From Chryseosolibacter indicum (GTDB taxonomy: Bacteria; Bacteroidota; Bacteroidia; Cytophagales; Cyclobacteriaceae): a DNA stretch of 64,000 nt. Both the position numbers and the translations under genes were made by a program. Under the pieces are notes generated by a model that worked only from the letters and a program-made list of their open reading frames with translations, had not been told where the DNA came from and searched no databases. Position 1 is the stretch's first letter. Each line of letters begins with the position of its first letter. Below are positions 54,981 to 64,000 of the stretch, piece by piece. The stretch is taken from contig NZ_JAHESD010000015.1 in assembly GCF_018598585.1 (NCBI RefSeq), forward strand, positions 33,247-97,246, in the 5' to 3' direction.

Positions 54981-56585
54981 ATGATAAAAAATATGAAAAT
55001 AAAAGGTAGGTTGAATATACAGGCGCTAGTGCTTGGACTTATGATGTTCTCCTGCAGCTTGGATATTGACGAGACTGACTCGCTAATTACGGAAGGAAAT
55101 TCAGACGTGTTTAATGGAGTTGAGAACGTTAATGCAGCAATTGATAACCTATATAACAATCTTTCAGCTGGTAATCCTAGCCAGATGAATACACAGGAAG
55201 AATTGTATGCACTAAGTGAAGTAACAACCGATGAATTGATAGTACCAACAAGAGGTACCGATTGGGGAGATAATGGTGTTTGGAGAACGTTGCATACTCA
55301 TACTTGGGCGCCTACTCATAATTTTATTAATCAGGTTTGGAATAATAAGAACGGAGCTGTTTTAAGAGCTACCGAGATTATTGATCCATTAAGTAATGCT
55401 TCAGCTGAGCAAATAGCTCAGGCTAAGTTTATGAGGGCTTACAACATGTGGGTTATAATGGACTGCTTTGGACAAGTTCCGTTTAGGAATGCTACGGATG
55501 GTCCTGATGTGATTCCGGAAGTAATGTCACGGCAGCAAGCATATGACTTTGTAGTTAAAGATCTAGAAGAAGCTATTGCAGCCCTACCTGCTAGTCAGCC
55601 CCAATCGCCTACAAAAACCAGAGCAGTGAAAGCAACAGCGCGTTTGTTGTTGGCAAGGGTTAAGTTAAATGGTGAGGTTTACAAAGGCTCTTATGGGGAA
55701 AACGATCTGCAGGACGTAATTGATCTCGTTAACGAGATTGAAGCAGAGGGTTATGGTTTAGAAAGTAATTATTTTGAGATATTCAAAGGACCTACATTTG
55801 AAAGTAAAGATGTGGTCTGGGCCTTATCGACTGACGTAGGTTCAAAGATGTGGAACAGCTTACATTATAATCAGCAAGAGCTTATTCCTAATTTTGACAA
55901 GGCCTCAGTTAATTCTGGAGGTGGTTGGAATGGCTTCGCCACATTATCGGAGTTTTATGACAAGTTTGAAGGGCCAACTGATAACAATTCTCTAGGCGCT
56001 GGACAAGAAGAAAGACGTGGTTACACACAAACTTTAGAATCAACAAATGCTGATAATGAAGGTTTTGGTTATGGATTTCAATTAGGACAAATGTATGGTT
56101 GGAGAGAAGGTAAAGCAGTTGCGTTAACAACTAGAACTAACGAGCCATTAATTTTCACTAAAGAGTTCCCTGGTCTGATTGGTAATAATGAGGTTACAGG
56201 TATGAGACTTTTGAAATATTCTCCTGCCAATGGAGCTTATACCTCAGGAACTGTAATTTTTCGATTCGCTGATGCTCATTTAATGAGAGCCGAGGCGATG
56301 TACCGGAAAAAGGATGTAGGAGCAGCTCTAATTGAAGTCAATAAATTAAGAGCGATGAGAGCAAATACGCCTCCTTTAGCTTCTTTGGATGATGCAACCC
56401 TTCTCGATGAAAGAGGTAGAGAATTATATCTTGAATACATCAGGAGAACTGATATGATTAGATTTGGGGTTTTCAAAAATGCAAGAGGATTTAAACAAGC
56501 AGGTGATGGGCATACTGACCTCTTCCCAATTCCTGCAAGTGCGTTGTTGTCAAATCCTAATCTATCCCCTAATCCGGGATACTAA
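54981..56585 (+). CDS. susD: SusD/RagB-type surface glycan-binding lipoprotein
   Basis: 534 residues. Lipoprotein signal ending at C25 (LMMFSC); a second ATG at 54993 is possible. SusD fold: N-terminal TPR helices (NAAIDNLYNNL, QAKFMRAYNMWVIMDCFGQVPF), a variable middle, and the C-terminal RagB segment (FADAHLMRAEAMYRKKDVGA ... ERGRELYLEYIRRTDMIRFG). It forms the lid of the SusC channel. A terminator follows at 56610. Confidence 0.95.
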   Translation: MIKNMKIKGRLNIQALVLGLMMFSCSLDIDETDSLITEGNSDVFNGVENVNAAIDNLYNNLSAGNPSQMNTQEELYALSEVTTDELIVPTRGTDWGDNGVWRTLHTHTWAPTHNFINQVWNNKNGAVLRATEIIDPLSNASAEQIAQAKFMRAYNMWVIMDCFGQVPFRNATDGPDVIPEVMSRQQAYDFVVKDLEEAIAALPASQPQSPTKTRAVKATARLLLARVKLNGEVYKGSYGENDLQDVIDLVNEIEAEGYGLESNYFEIFKGPTFESKDVVWALSTDVGSKMWNSLHYNQQELIPNFDKASVNSGGGWNGFATLSEFYDKFEGPTDNNSLGAGQEERRGYTQTLESTNADNEGFGYGFQLGQMYGWREGKAVALTTRTNEPLIFTKEFPGLIGNNEVTGMRLLKYSPANGAYTSGTVIFRFADAHLMRAEAMYRKKDVGAALIEVNKLRAMRANTPPLASLDDATLLDERGRELYLEYIRRTDMIRFGVFKNARGFKQAGDGHTDLFPIPASALLSNPNLSPNPGY

Positions 56586-56609
56586 GGATAATAAGTCTAG
56601 TAAAGAAAG

Positions 56610-56630
56610 GGGGCCACGTGCCCCTTTTTT
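56610..56630 (+). terminator. Rho-independent terminator after susD
   Basis: GGGGC-cacgt-GCCCC stem followed by six T, 24 nt past the susD stop. The FG-GAP genes that follow would need their own promoter or read-through. Confidence 0.88.
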
Positions 56631-56852
56631 ATTATTTCATATTCTATTTCAGACAAGAAAATGTTTTATAAAAGTAATTTCAAATAAAAAGAGACGTAAC
56701 TTTAACCCCATCTTATTGTTCAAAAACATTACGTTAAAAGTGCCTATTGCTTTAGTAATTTCAACTTATCTCAGATACAATAATGTAGTCTGTTTAGTTA
56801 GCACTGAATAGCAGTTACGCAATTGTTCTGCGTTAAAGAAGGAAGAATAAAA

Positions 56853-59800
56853 ATGAGTAGATTATTATTTGTTTTATTATTATCGTTTTACATCCTCTCT
56901 TGTAACAATGGTGATCAATCCAATGAAAACAATTATGGTAAGAAAACCCTTTTTACCAAGCTGTCTCCGGAAGAGACAGGAGTATCTTTCATAAATGAGA
57001 TTGAGGATACGAAAGAATTTAACGTTTTTAAATATAGGAATTTCTATAACGGCGGTGGCGTAGCAATTGGAGACATAAACAACGATGGCTTGCCTGATAT
57101 TTTCTTTACCGCCAACATGAAAAAAAATCGACTGTTTCTAAATAAAGGAAACTTTAAATTTGAAGATATTACAGATAAGGCAGGCGTTGGAGGTAAGAAG
57201 CCTTGGGATACAGGTGTATTACTGGTTGATATCAATGGCGATAGCTTCCTTGATATTTATGTTAGTAATGCCGGGAATATGGCGGGTGATAATCATGATA
57301 ATGATCTTTACATTAATAATGGTGATTTAACGTTTACTGAAAGGGCTAAGGAATACAACTTAGCAGAGAGCGGTTTTTCTACGCATGCAGCTTTTTTTGA
57401 TTATGATAAGGACGGAGACCTGGATGCTTACCTATTAAATAATAGTAATGTTCCTGTAAGCAGTTTAGGTTATGCAGCCGATCGAAATAAGAAGGCAAGT
57501 GATTGGGAGAATATTCCTAAACAATTCAGAGGAATAGGTCATCTTCTGCTTCGAAACGATAATGGTAAGTTTGTAGATGTAAGTGAAGAAGCAGGTATCT
57601 ATAGAAGCTTAATTGCGTTTGGTCTTGGTATTGTAGTGTGCGATATCAATGAAGATACATATCCAGATATCTATGTATCTAATGATTTTTACGAGAGAGA
57701 CTACCTTTATATCAACCAGAAGAATGGTACTTTTTCAGAAGAGATAAAGAATTGGACGTCTCATCTCAGCTTGTCAGCAATGGGTGTTGATATTGCAGAT
57801 ATCAACAATGATGGACTGAATGACATTTTTGTTACTGAAATGATGCCTGAAACAGATCAACGTGCTAAGGGTACCATGGAGTTCGAAAACTATGATGTCT
57901 TTAAATTAAAGCAGAGCAGAGACTTTTATCAGCAATATATTCAGAATACGCTTCAATTAAACAACGGGAATAATACATTCTCTGAAGTATCCTACTACAG
58001 CGGCGTAGCAAGAACGGATTGGAGTTGGGCCGGGCTTATCTTCGATATGGATAACGATGGGTACAAAGATATCTATGTTACAAACGGAATTGCGCATGAT
58101 CTAACAGATATTGACTTTGTTGATTTCCTCGCCAATGAAGTTATCCGAAGCATGGTATTAACTGGTGACAAAGATGAGGTCTTATCTGTTATTAACAAGA
58201 TGCCTGTTACTCCCCTTGAGAATTATGCGTTTAAGAACAACAAGGATTTAACTTTTAGCAATGTGGCGAAGGAATGGGGCCTTGGTATTCCGAGCTTTTC
58301 GAATGGTTGTGCTTACGGAGACTTGGATAATGATGGCGATCTGGATCTTGTAGTAAATAACGTAAATATGGAGTCTTTCATTTTTAGAAATGAAAGTAGG
58401 CAAATGCTGAACAACAACTATTTGCAGTTTCAGTTTAAAGGTGCAGGTGCTAACACCTTTGCTGTCGGAACTTCTGTTAAACTATTCTTCAAAGATGAAA
58501 CGATGGTCCAGGAGTTAACCCCATCAAGAGGTTTTCAGTCTTCTATAGATTATACTATCACATTCGGCTTAGGCCAGCGTGACACCATAGACTCAATTGC
58601 CGTACGCTGGCCTGATAATAAAATCACAACTTTGACTGACGTCAAAGCCAATCAGAGGCTTGTCTTGTCCCAGCAAGAGGGTAACGAATGGAAACCTTCA
58701 AATAAAAAATACACTTCTCAACCTCTTTTCATTGAAGAAAATAAAAATACTTTTGAGGCACATAGTGAAGATGACTTTGATGATTTCGATCAGGAAGGAT
58801 TGGTTACTAAGCTTTTGTCTAAAGAAGGCCCGGCTTTAGCGGTTGCAGACATCAATAATGATGGAAATGATGACATATTTATTGGTGGAGGAAAAGGCCA
58901 ATCAGGTCAGGTATACCTTCACCAGGGAAGTGGTAAGCTCAAATTATTGCAAAGTAATTGTTTTAGTGACGATGCTGAATACGAGGATACAGCAGCATCC
59001 TTTTTCGATGCCGATGGAGATGGAGATCTTGATTTAGCTGTTGGTACCGGCGGAAATATTGGGCAGGAGAAGGGTACATATATGACACGTTTATACCTTA
59101 ATGATGGAAAGGCCGGATTCGTTAGGTCTCGTGAAGCACTACCTTCTGCTAAAACAAATATTTCAGTAATAGCACCACATGATTTTGACGGCGACGGCGA
59201 TGTTGATTTATTTATAGGATCAAGAAATACTCCAGGTATTTATGGAATCAATCCTCAACATGTATTCTTACTCAATAGTGGTAATGGAACTTTTGTTGAG
59301 GCTACTGAGCGATATGCGTATGACTTGAAGGATGCCGGCATGGTTACCGATGCAAAATGGATTGATATAGATGGCGATAAGAAGAAAGACTTAATTACAA
59401 TATCAGAGTGGGGTGCACCACTTGTTTTGAAAAATTCTGGCAGGAGATTAAGTAGATGGGGTTGTAGCCTTGATTCACTATACGGATGGTGGAAAGTAAT
59501 AGAATCGTCTGACCTTGATAACGATGGAGATGAAGACTTAATTCTTGGAAATGCAGGCTTAAATATCCCTTATGTCGCTTCTCAAACGAACCCTATGAAA
59601 TTATGGGTAAACGACTTCGATGAAAATGGAACGATCGAACAGATTATGACCTCTCATTACAACAAAGGTGACTACCCAGTACACATGCGACGAGAAGTCA
59701 CATCACAAATGCCTGGGCTTAAGAAGCAGAATTTAAAAGCATCTGATTATGCAAAGAGAACCGTACAGGAACTGTTTAATGCAAAGCTCGTCAATAATTC

Positions 59801-60197
59801 CGTTGTAAGAATGGTCAATGTCTCGGAATCTGTAATAGCGGTTAATGAAGGTAATGGAAAATTTTTAATTAAGAAGTTGCCAGACAGGGTTCAGTGGTCT
59901 TGCGTAAGCAGTATTTCCTGCGCTGACATTAACAATGATGGCTTTACCGATTTAGTTATGGGAGGAAACAACTTTGACTTTAAACCTCAGTTCTCACGTC
60001 AGGATGCAAGTTATGGACATGTGCTCCTCGGAAATGGCAAGCTCGACTTTGATTGGAAAAACTATATTGAAAGTGGCTTTTTTGTAAGAGAACAAATAAG
60101 ACACTTAAAAACTTTTACTGATAAGAAAGGTTCCAGATACTTGTTTGCAGCCATCAATAGCGAAAAACCAAGGGTTTTTAAGTACAATAAGCAATGA
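56853..60197 (+). CDS. FG-GAP/VCBS repeat lipoprotein with ASPIC/UnbV domains (CRTAC1-like), first copy
   Basis: 1114 residues from the ATG at 56853, which has an AAGGA site upstream and a clean lipoprotein signal (C17 in FYILSC); an upstream TTG at 56823 was rejected. Many Ca-binding FG-GAP/VCBS repeats (GDINNDGLPDIFFTANMKKN, DYDKDGDLDAYLL, DLDNDGDLDLVVNN) form a beta-propeller, with an ASPIC/UnbV segment near residues 560-620 (IDSIAVRWPDNKITTLTDVK). Such proteins commonly follow SusC/D pairs in Cytophagales; likely surface-exposed binding. Overlaps the second copy by 4 nt (ATGA). Confidence 0.9.
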   Translation: MSRLLFVLLLSFYILSCNNGDQSNENNYGKKTLFTKLSPEETGVSFINEIEDTKEFNVFKYRNFYNGGGVAIGDINNDGLPDIFFTANMKKNRLFLNKGNFKFEDITDKAGVGGKKPWDTGVLLVDINGDSFLDIYVSNAGNMAGDNHDNDLYINNGDLTFTERAKEYNLAESGFSTHAAFFDYDKDGDLDAYLLNNSNVPVSSLGYAADRNKKASDWENIPKQFRGIGHLLLRNDNGKFVDVSEEAGIYRSLIAFGLGIVVCDINEDTYPDIYVSNDFYERDYLYINQKNGTFSEEIKNWTSHLSLSAMGVDIADINNDGLNDIFVTEMMPETDQRAKGTMEFENYDVFKLKQSRDFYQQYIQNTLQLNNGNNTFSEVSYYSGVARTDWSWAGLIFDMDNDGYKDIYVTNGIAHDLTDIDFVDFLANEVIRSMVLTGDKDEVLSVINKMPVTPLENYAFKNNKDLTFSNVAKEWGLGIPSFSNGCAYGDLDNDGDLDLVVNNVNMESFIFRNESRQMLNNNYLQFQFKGAGANTFAVGTSVKLFFKDETMVQELTPSRGFQSSIDYTITFGLGQRDTIDSIAVRWPDNKITTLTDVKANQRLVLSQQEGNEWKPSNKKYTSQPLFIEENKNTFEAHSEDDFDDFDQEGLVTKLLSKEGPALAVADINNDGNDDIFIGGGKGQSGQVYLHQGSGKLKLLQSNCFSDDAEYEDTAASFFDADGDGDLDLAVGTGGNIGQEKGTYMTRLYLNDGKAGFVRSREALPSAKTNISVIAPHDFDGDGDVDLFIGSRNTPGIYGINPQHVFLLNSGNGTFVEATERYAYDLKDAGMVTDAKWIDIDGDKKKDLITISEWGAPLVLKNSGRRLSRWGCSLDSLYGWWKVIESSDLDNDGDEDLILGNAGLNIPYVASQTNPMKLWVNDFDENGTIEQIMTSHYNKGDYPVHMRREVTSQMPGLKKQNLKASDYAKRTVQELFNAKLVNNSVVRMVNVSESVIAVNEGNGKFLIKKLPDRVQWSCVSSISCADINNDGFTDLVMGGNNFDFKPQFSRQDASYGHVLLGNGKLDFDWKNYIESGFFVREQIRHLKTFTDKKGSRYLFAAINSEKPRVFKYNKQ

Positions 60198-63100
60198 ATA
60201 CTATAGCAGAGATGAATATCAATAGAAGTATTGTCATTGTTTTTTTGTTTTTGATTTTCTTGACCTCTTGCGATAATCAAAAGCAGTTATTTCAAAAACT
60301 GGAGTCTAGTGATTCCGGTATTACTTTCAAGAACAAGCTTACACCTTCAACAGATCTTAATATTATTGATTATCTGTATTTCTACAATGGTGGTGGTGTA
60401 GCTGTAGGCGATATCAATGGTGATGATTTGCCTGATTTATATTTTTCCGGAAACCAGGTACCGAACAAGTTGTATTTAAATAAAGGCAACCTAAAGTTTG
60501 AAGACATAACAGACAAGGCAGGAGTTTCCGGTAATAACACGTGGGACACAGGAAGTGTGATGGGAGATGTGAACGGCGACGGCTTGTTAGATATATATGT
60601 TTGTGCTGTAGTAGGCCTGAAAAATCTGAAAGGTCATAATGAGTTATTTATAAATAACGGAGATTATACATTTTCAGAGAAGTCAGCAGAGTATGGACTT
60701 GATTTTGAGTCATACAGTTCATCCGCAGCCTTCTTGGATTATGACCTCGATGGTGATTTAGATATATATCTACTTAACCACGCGATTCATACACCTGGTT
60801 CTTTTGGTCATGCCAACCTCAGAAATGTTAGGACGTATGAAACAGGAGGTAAGCTGCTTCGTAACGAGGAAGGTAAATTTGTGGACGTAAGTGAAGAAGC
60901 AAAGATTTATGGTGGTATCAACGGATATGGATTAGGTATCGCCATATCAGACTTTAATCTTGACGGCTATCCTGACATTTATGTCGGTAATGACTTTCAT
61001 GAAGATGATTACTATTACGTAAACAATGGTGATGGTACTTTTTCAGAACAAGGAAAGCATGCATTAACAGCAACTAGTAAATTTTCAATGGGTAATGATG
61101 CCGCAGATATCAATCATGATGGATATCCGGATCTTATCAGTTTGGATATGCTGCCAGAAGATGAAGCGGTTCTCAAGCGTTCTGTCGATGAAGAGAATAT
61201 TAACCTTTTAAGAATGCGCATTGATAGATATGGTTACAATTATCAGTTTCCGCGTAACATGTTGCAGATTAATCAGGGAAACGGACAGTTTTCAGAAACG
61301 GCGTTAATGAGCAACGTTGCTGCTACTGATTGGAGTTGGAGCGCTCTCTTTTCAGATTTTGATCAGGATGGTAATCAGGATTTGTTTATTTCAAATGGCA
61401 TTCCACGCAGGCCTAATGATCTCGACTATATTAAATACGTTTCAAGTGAACAGGTAGTTAACGTTATTGGTACTACAAAACTCGCAGATGAAAAGGCTTT
61501 GTCGTTGATGCCGTCTGGCATGGTTCAGAACTATATTTTCAAAGGTAATGGCAGTTACCAGTTTGAAGATAAGTCGGCAAAGTGGTTGCCTGATGAAAAG
61601 ACGTGCTCTACTGCAACGGCTTATGCGGATTTAGATAACGATGGTGATCTCGACCTTGTTATTAATAACGTTGATGACACTCCTGGAGTTTACATTAACC
61701 AGACAAACGAATCTGCAAATTACCTTAAGTTAAAATTGAAGTACGGCAAAGAGAATACGTTAGGGATTGGCACGCGTGTTTACTCTTACCAGGGCGGCGT
61801 TATGCAATTAAAAGAGATGTACACCATAAGAGGCTTTCAGGCTTCTTCCGAGCCCATCATTCATTTTGGATATGGAAATAGCCTTGTAGTTGATTCCATT
61901 AAAATCATTTGGCCCAATGGTCAAGGTCAAAAGTTGGTAAAGGTAAAAGTGAATCAAACTCTTGTCATTTCTCCTGATAACAAAAAAGAGATTATTAAGT
62001 TAGGAAGTACGAAAAGTGTAAAACCAATTTTTGCTGAAGTAGATCCGGCTCAGATAGGACTTACCTTCAAACATGTTGAAGATAGTTATACTGATTTCGA
62101 TAGGTTAAAGCTTCTACCATATCAGCAAAGTGACAGAGGTCCTGCAACTGCTATTGGTGATATTAATAATGATGGCCAGCTTGATATTTATTTTGGCGGC
62201 TCCAAGCACATACCAGGACAATTCTACATTCAATCAGGTAATGGTTTTATTAAAACCCATATTCCAGATATCTTAAAAGATTCTGTGAAGGAGGATATAG
62301 ATGCAGCTATTGCTGATTTTAATAAAGATGGAAAAACAGATTTGTTTATTGGAACAGGGGGCGCCGATTTTTTTAATAAAGCCCGTCCACTTCTCGATAG
62401 TTATTACAAGTCATTAGATGGAGGTTTTGCTTTAAATGAAGTAGCTGATTATTACGAAAACGCATCCTGTGTTAAACAATATGATTTCAACAATGATGGA
62501 GACCTTGACATCTTTGTGGGCAATGAATCTGTTTCTGATGACTTTGGTAAAGTACCCCAATCGTATTTGTTAGTGAATGACAAAGGCGTATTTACCGCAT
62601 TTCAAAAGGAACTTTTTGAAGGCCTGGGGATGGTCACTGATGCACTTTGGGAAGATTACAATAAAGATGGAAAGATCGATCTTATTGTTGTAGGCGAATG
62701 GATGAAACCACTCTTCCTTAAAAATAGTGGTAATTCATTTGAAAAGGATAATGTTCTTGATACACCATTAAATGGCCTTTGGCAATCTATTGCTTCCTTT
62801 GATATCGATAGCGATGGAGATACGGACTATATACTGGGTAATTGGGGTCTAAATTCTAAATTTAAAGCATCCGAGTCGCATCCGATGAAAATGTACTATC
62901 ATGATTTTGATGAAAACGGAAAGTCAGAAACCATCATTGCTATAGAGAAGCATGGAAATTATTATCCGTTAGATGGCTTCGATGTAATAGCTAGTCAAAT
63001 TCCTGCCCTTCGGAAAAAATACAATAGTTACCAGGCGTTTGCAGGTAAAAAGGTCGAAGAGATCTTTACTTCTAAACAATTACATAAGTCGCAGGTGTAT

Positions 63101-63469
63101 GAAGTTCATCAACTTGCGTCAGGATATTTAAAGAATGATAATGGCAAGTATACTTTTATTCCATTTCCTATGGATTTGCAGACTGCGCCTTTAATGGCTC
63201 AATTAAAATATGATTTTGATGCTGACGGGCGAAATGAAGTTTTGTTAGGAGGCAATTACTTTGGCGTTCAGCCTTTTCATGGCCGATTTGCTTCATTTCC
63301 TGGAGCACTGGTTAAAAGTGATAAGGACATTGTTGATGGCAACTCCATAGGACTAAATTTAATTAATCATTCTGTTCGTCATTTAAACATTATTACTGTT
63401 AAAAATAATACTTATCTGCTTGTGACTATCAATAACGGCAGTGCCCAGATTTATAACCTTTTAAAATAG
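60194..63469 (+). CDS. FG-GAP/VCBS repeat lipoprotein with ASPIC/UnbV domain (CRTAC1-like), second copy
   Basis: 1091 residues; the ATG overlaps the stop of the first copy (ATGA). Lipoprotein signal ending at C26 (FLTSC). Same architecture: FG-GAP/VCBS repeats (GDINGDDLPDLYFSGNQVPN, DYDLDGDLDIYLLNH), ASPIC/UnbV near VDSIKIIWPNGQGQKLVKVK. Clearly paralogous to the first copy but well diverged, so an old duplication. Role inferred as surface binding or scaffold. Confidence 0.9.
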   Translation: MNTIAEMNINRSIVIVFLFLIFLTSCDNQKQLFQKLESSDSGITFKNKLTPSTDLNIIDYLYFYNGGGVAVGDINGDDLPDLYFSGNQVPNKLYLNKGNLKFEDITDKAGVSGNNTWDTGSVMGDVNGDGLLDIYVCAVVGLKNLKGHNELFINNGDYTFSEKSAEYGLDFESYSSSAAFLDYDLDGDLDIYLLNHAIHTPGSFGHANLRNVRTYETGGKLLRNEEGKFVDVSEEAKIYGGINGYGLGIAISDFNLDGYPDIYVGNDFHEDDYYYVNNGDGTFSEQGKHALTATSKFSMGNDAADINHDGYPDLISLDMLPEDEAVLKRSVDEENINLLRMRIDRYGYNYQFPRNMLQINQGNGQFSETALMSNVAATDWSWSALFSDFDQDGNQDLFISNGIPRRPNDLDYIKYVSSEQVVNVIGTTKLADEKALSLMPSGMVQNYIFKGNGSYQFEDKSAKWLPDEKTCSTATAYADLDNDGDLDLVINNVDDTPGVYINQTNESANYLKLKLKYGKENTLGIGTRVYSYQGGVMQLKEMYTIRGFQASSEPIIHFGYGNSLVVDSIKIIWPNGQGQKLVKVKVNQTLVISPDNKKEIIKLGSTKSVKPIFAEVDPAQIGLTFKHVEDSYTDFDRLKLLPYQQSDRGPATAIGDINNDGQLDIYFGGSKHIPGQFYIQSGNGFIKTHIPDILKDSVKEDIDAAIADFNKDGKTDLFIGTGGADFFNKARPLLDSYYKSLDGGFALNEVADYYENASCVKQYDFNNDGDLDIFVGNESVSDDFGKVPQSYLLVNDKGVFTAFQKELFEGLGMVTDALWEDYNKDGKIDLIVVGEWMKPLFLKNSGNSFEKDNVLDTPLNGLWQSIASFDIDSDGDTDYILGNWGLNSKFKASESHPMKMYYHDFDENGKSETIIAIEKHGNYYPLDGFDVIASQIPALRKKYNSYQAFAGKKVEEIFTSKQLHKSQVYEVHQLASGYLKNDNGKYTFIPFPMDLQTAPLMAQLKYDFDADGRNEVLLGGNYFGVQPFHGRFASFPGALVKSDKDIVDGNSIGLNLINHSVRHLNIITVKNNTYLLVTINNGSAQIYNLLK

Positions 63470-63470
63470 C

Positions 63471-64000
63471 ATGAGGAAAATTTCAGGGATCCTAGTGGCG
63501 TTAGTACTGATTGCTTTAATGTATTATTTGTTCATTAGGCCATTCGAATTTGAAGTCAAGTTTAAAGCCCATACCTTACCAGGCGATATCATCCAAACAA
63601 TCAGACTATACAATAAATCTACACCAGATACAAAAATTGTTGAGGTAGACTCTTTAAAGAGCGTGAAACAGTCAGTGGTGGTAGGAGAGCGTGCGTATAT
63701 ATACAATTGGAGTTTTGAAAGTGAAAATGATTCTCTTACAAGAGTAAAAGTTCAGGTATCGGAACCTGATCGCAAATTTTTGAATAAACTGTTAGTGCCA
63801 TTTACCACGCAAAGCATCGAAAAGGACGCGGTAGACAACGTAAAGAAAATCCATGAAGTTCTGAAGTCGCATTTAAGCATCACTACCGTTAAAATTAAAG
63901 GTGAGGCAGAGCTCGATTCTTCCTTTTGCGCCTGTAGCTCGCTGAAAACAAGGCAAATCGAGAAAGGTAATGGCATGATGAAAGACTATCCGCTCCTTAC
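63471..64000 (+). CDS. Membrane-anchored GyrI/effector-binding-like protein, cut by window end
   Basis: 176 codons visible. A single N-terminal transmembrane helix (GILVALVLIALMYYLFI) is followed by IRPFEFEVKFKAHTLPGDII, resembling SRPBCC proteins, with a later FCACSSLKTRQIEKGNGMMK that looks like the start of an AraC/GyrI-type effector-binding domain. Starts 1 nt after the second FG-GAP gene. The C-terminus is outside the window, so the assignment is tentative. Confidence 0.5.
   Translation, partial: MRKISGILVALVLIALMYYLFIRPFEFEVKFKAHTLPGDIIQTIRLYNKSTPDTKIVEVDSLKSVKQSVVVGERAYIYNWSFESENDSLTRVKVQVSEPDRKFLNKLLVPFTTQSIEKDAVDNVKKIHEVLKSHLSITTVKIKGEAELDSSFCACSSLKTRQIEKGNGMMKDYPLL

Noticed and set aside
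56464..56811. 115-codon plus-strand frame starting within susD
   Set aside because: It overlaps susD in another frame and then crosses the susD terminator; composition past 56586 is not protein-like.

Overview
The window is about 64 kb of moderately AT-rich chromosome from a member of the Bacteroidota, most likely the order Cytophagales. The evidence is a SusC/SusD pair, a subtilase with a type IX secretion (T9SS) sorting domain, DUF5686 and DUF1684 proteins, many short Cys-anchored lipoproteins, and several upstream boxes matching the Bacteroidota -7 promoter motif TAnnTTTG. No tRNA, rRNA, insertion sequence, prophage or CRISPR array was seen. Nearly all of it reads as stable core genome.

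Layout. 1-8 kb: envelope and general genes (M23 peptidase cut by the window edge, FAH-family hydrolase, M48 lipoprotein, DUF1684 protein, DnaQ-like exonuclease, Mpl-type Mur ligase), then dnaB behind a regulatory region with DnaA-box-like sites. 8-18 kb: etfBA with a bifunctional-nuclease gene, a TrmH-type methyltransferase, a SanA-like protein, a DUF5686 outer-membrane protein, and the translation cluster thrS-infC-rpmI-rplT closed by a clear terminator. 18-25.5 kb: a large membrane-anchored STAND NTPase with WD40 repeats, a repeat-rich intergenic region, and a two-component pair (sigma-54 activator plus hybrid kinase). 25.5-43 kb: an SGNH-like membrane protein, rhomboid protease, holA, an envelope cluster (giant TPR protein, beta-barrel, SPOR protein, ExbB-ExbD-TonB), folC, trmB, a TrpF-like pseudoenzyme candidate, the T9SS subtilase and rpe. 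43-47 kb: msrA, a lipoprotein and a second repeat-rich gap. 46-64 kb: an alpha-glucoside utilisation locus (SLC45-type MFS transporter, cytosolic GH31, LacI regulator, divergent SusC/SusD), followed by two giant FG-GAP/UnbV lipoproteins and the start of an effector-binding-type protein.

The glucoside locus makes sense as a unit. SusC/D would take oligosaccharides across the outer membrane, the MFS protein would carry a di- or oligosaccharide across the inner membrane, GH31 would hydrolyse it in the cytosol, and the LacI protein would act on palindromic GCAAnCGnTTGC-like sites in the lacI-susC gap.

The most unusual signal is not a gene. Three intergenic regions (5526-5558, 21622-21717, 44629-44775) carry short tandem repeats with an exact 11-bp period. 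Two of these are folded into long inverted repeats with 20- and 23-bp perfect arms. Unit sequences differ between loci but share an ACGG core and phase. I do not recognise this family and report it as the main candidate for something undescribed.
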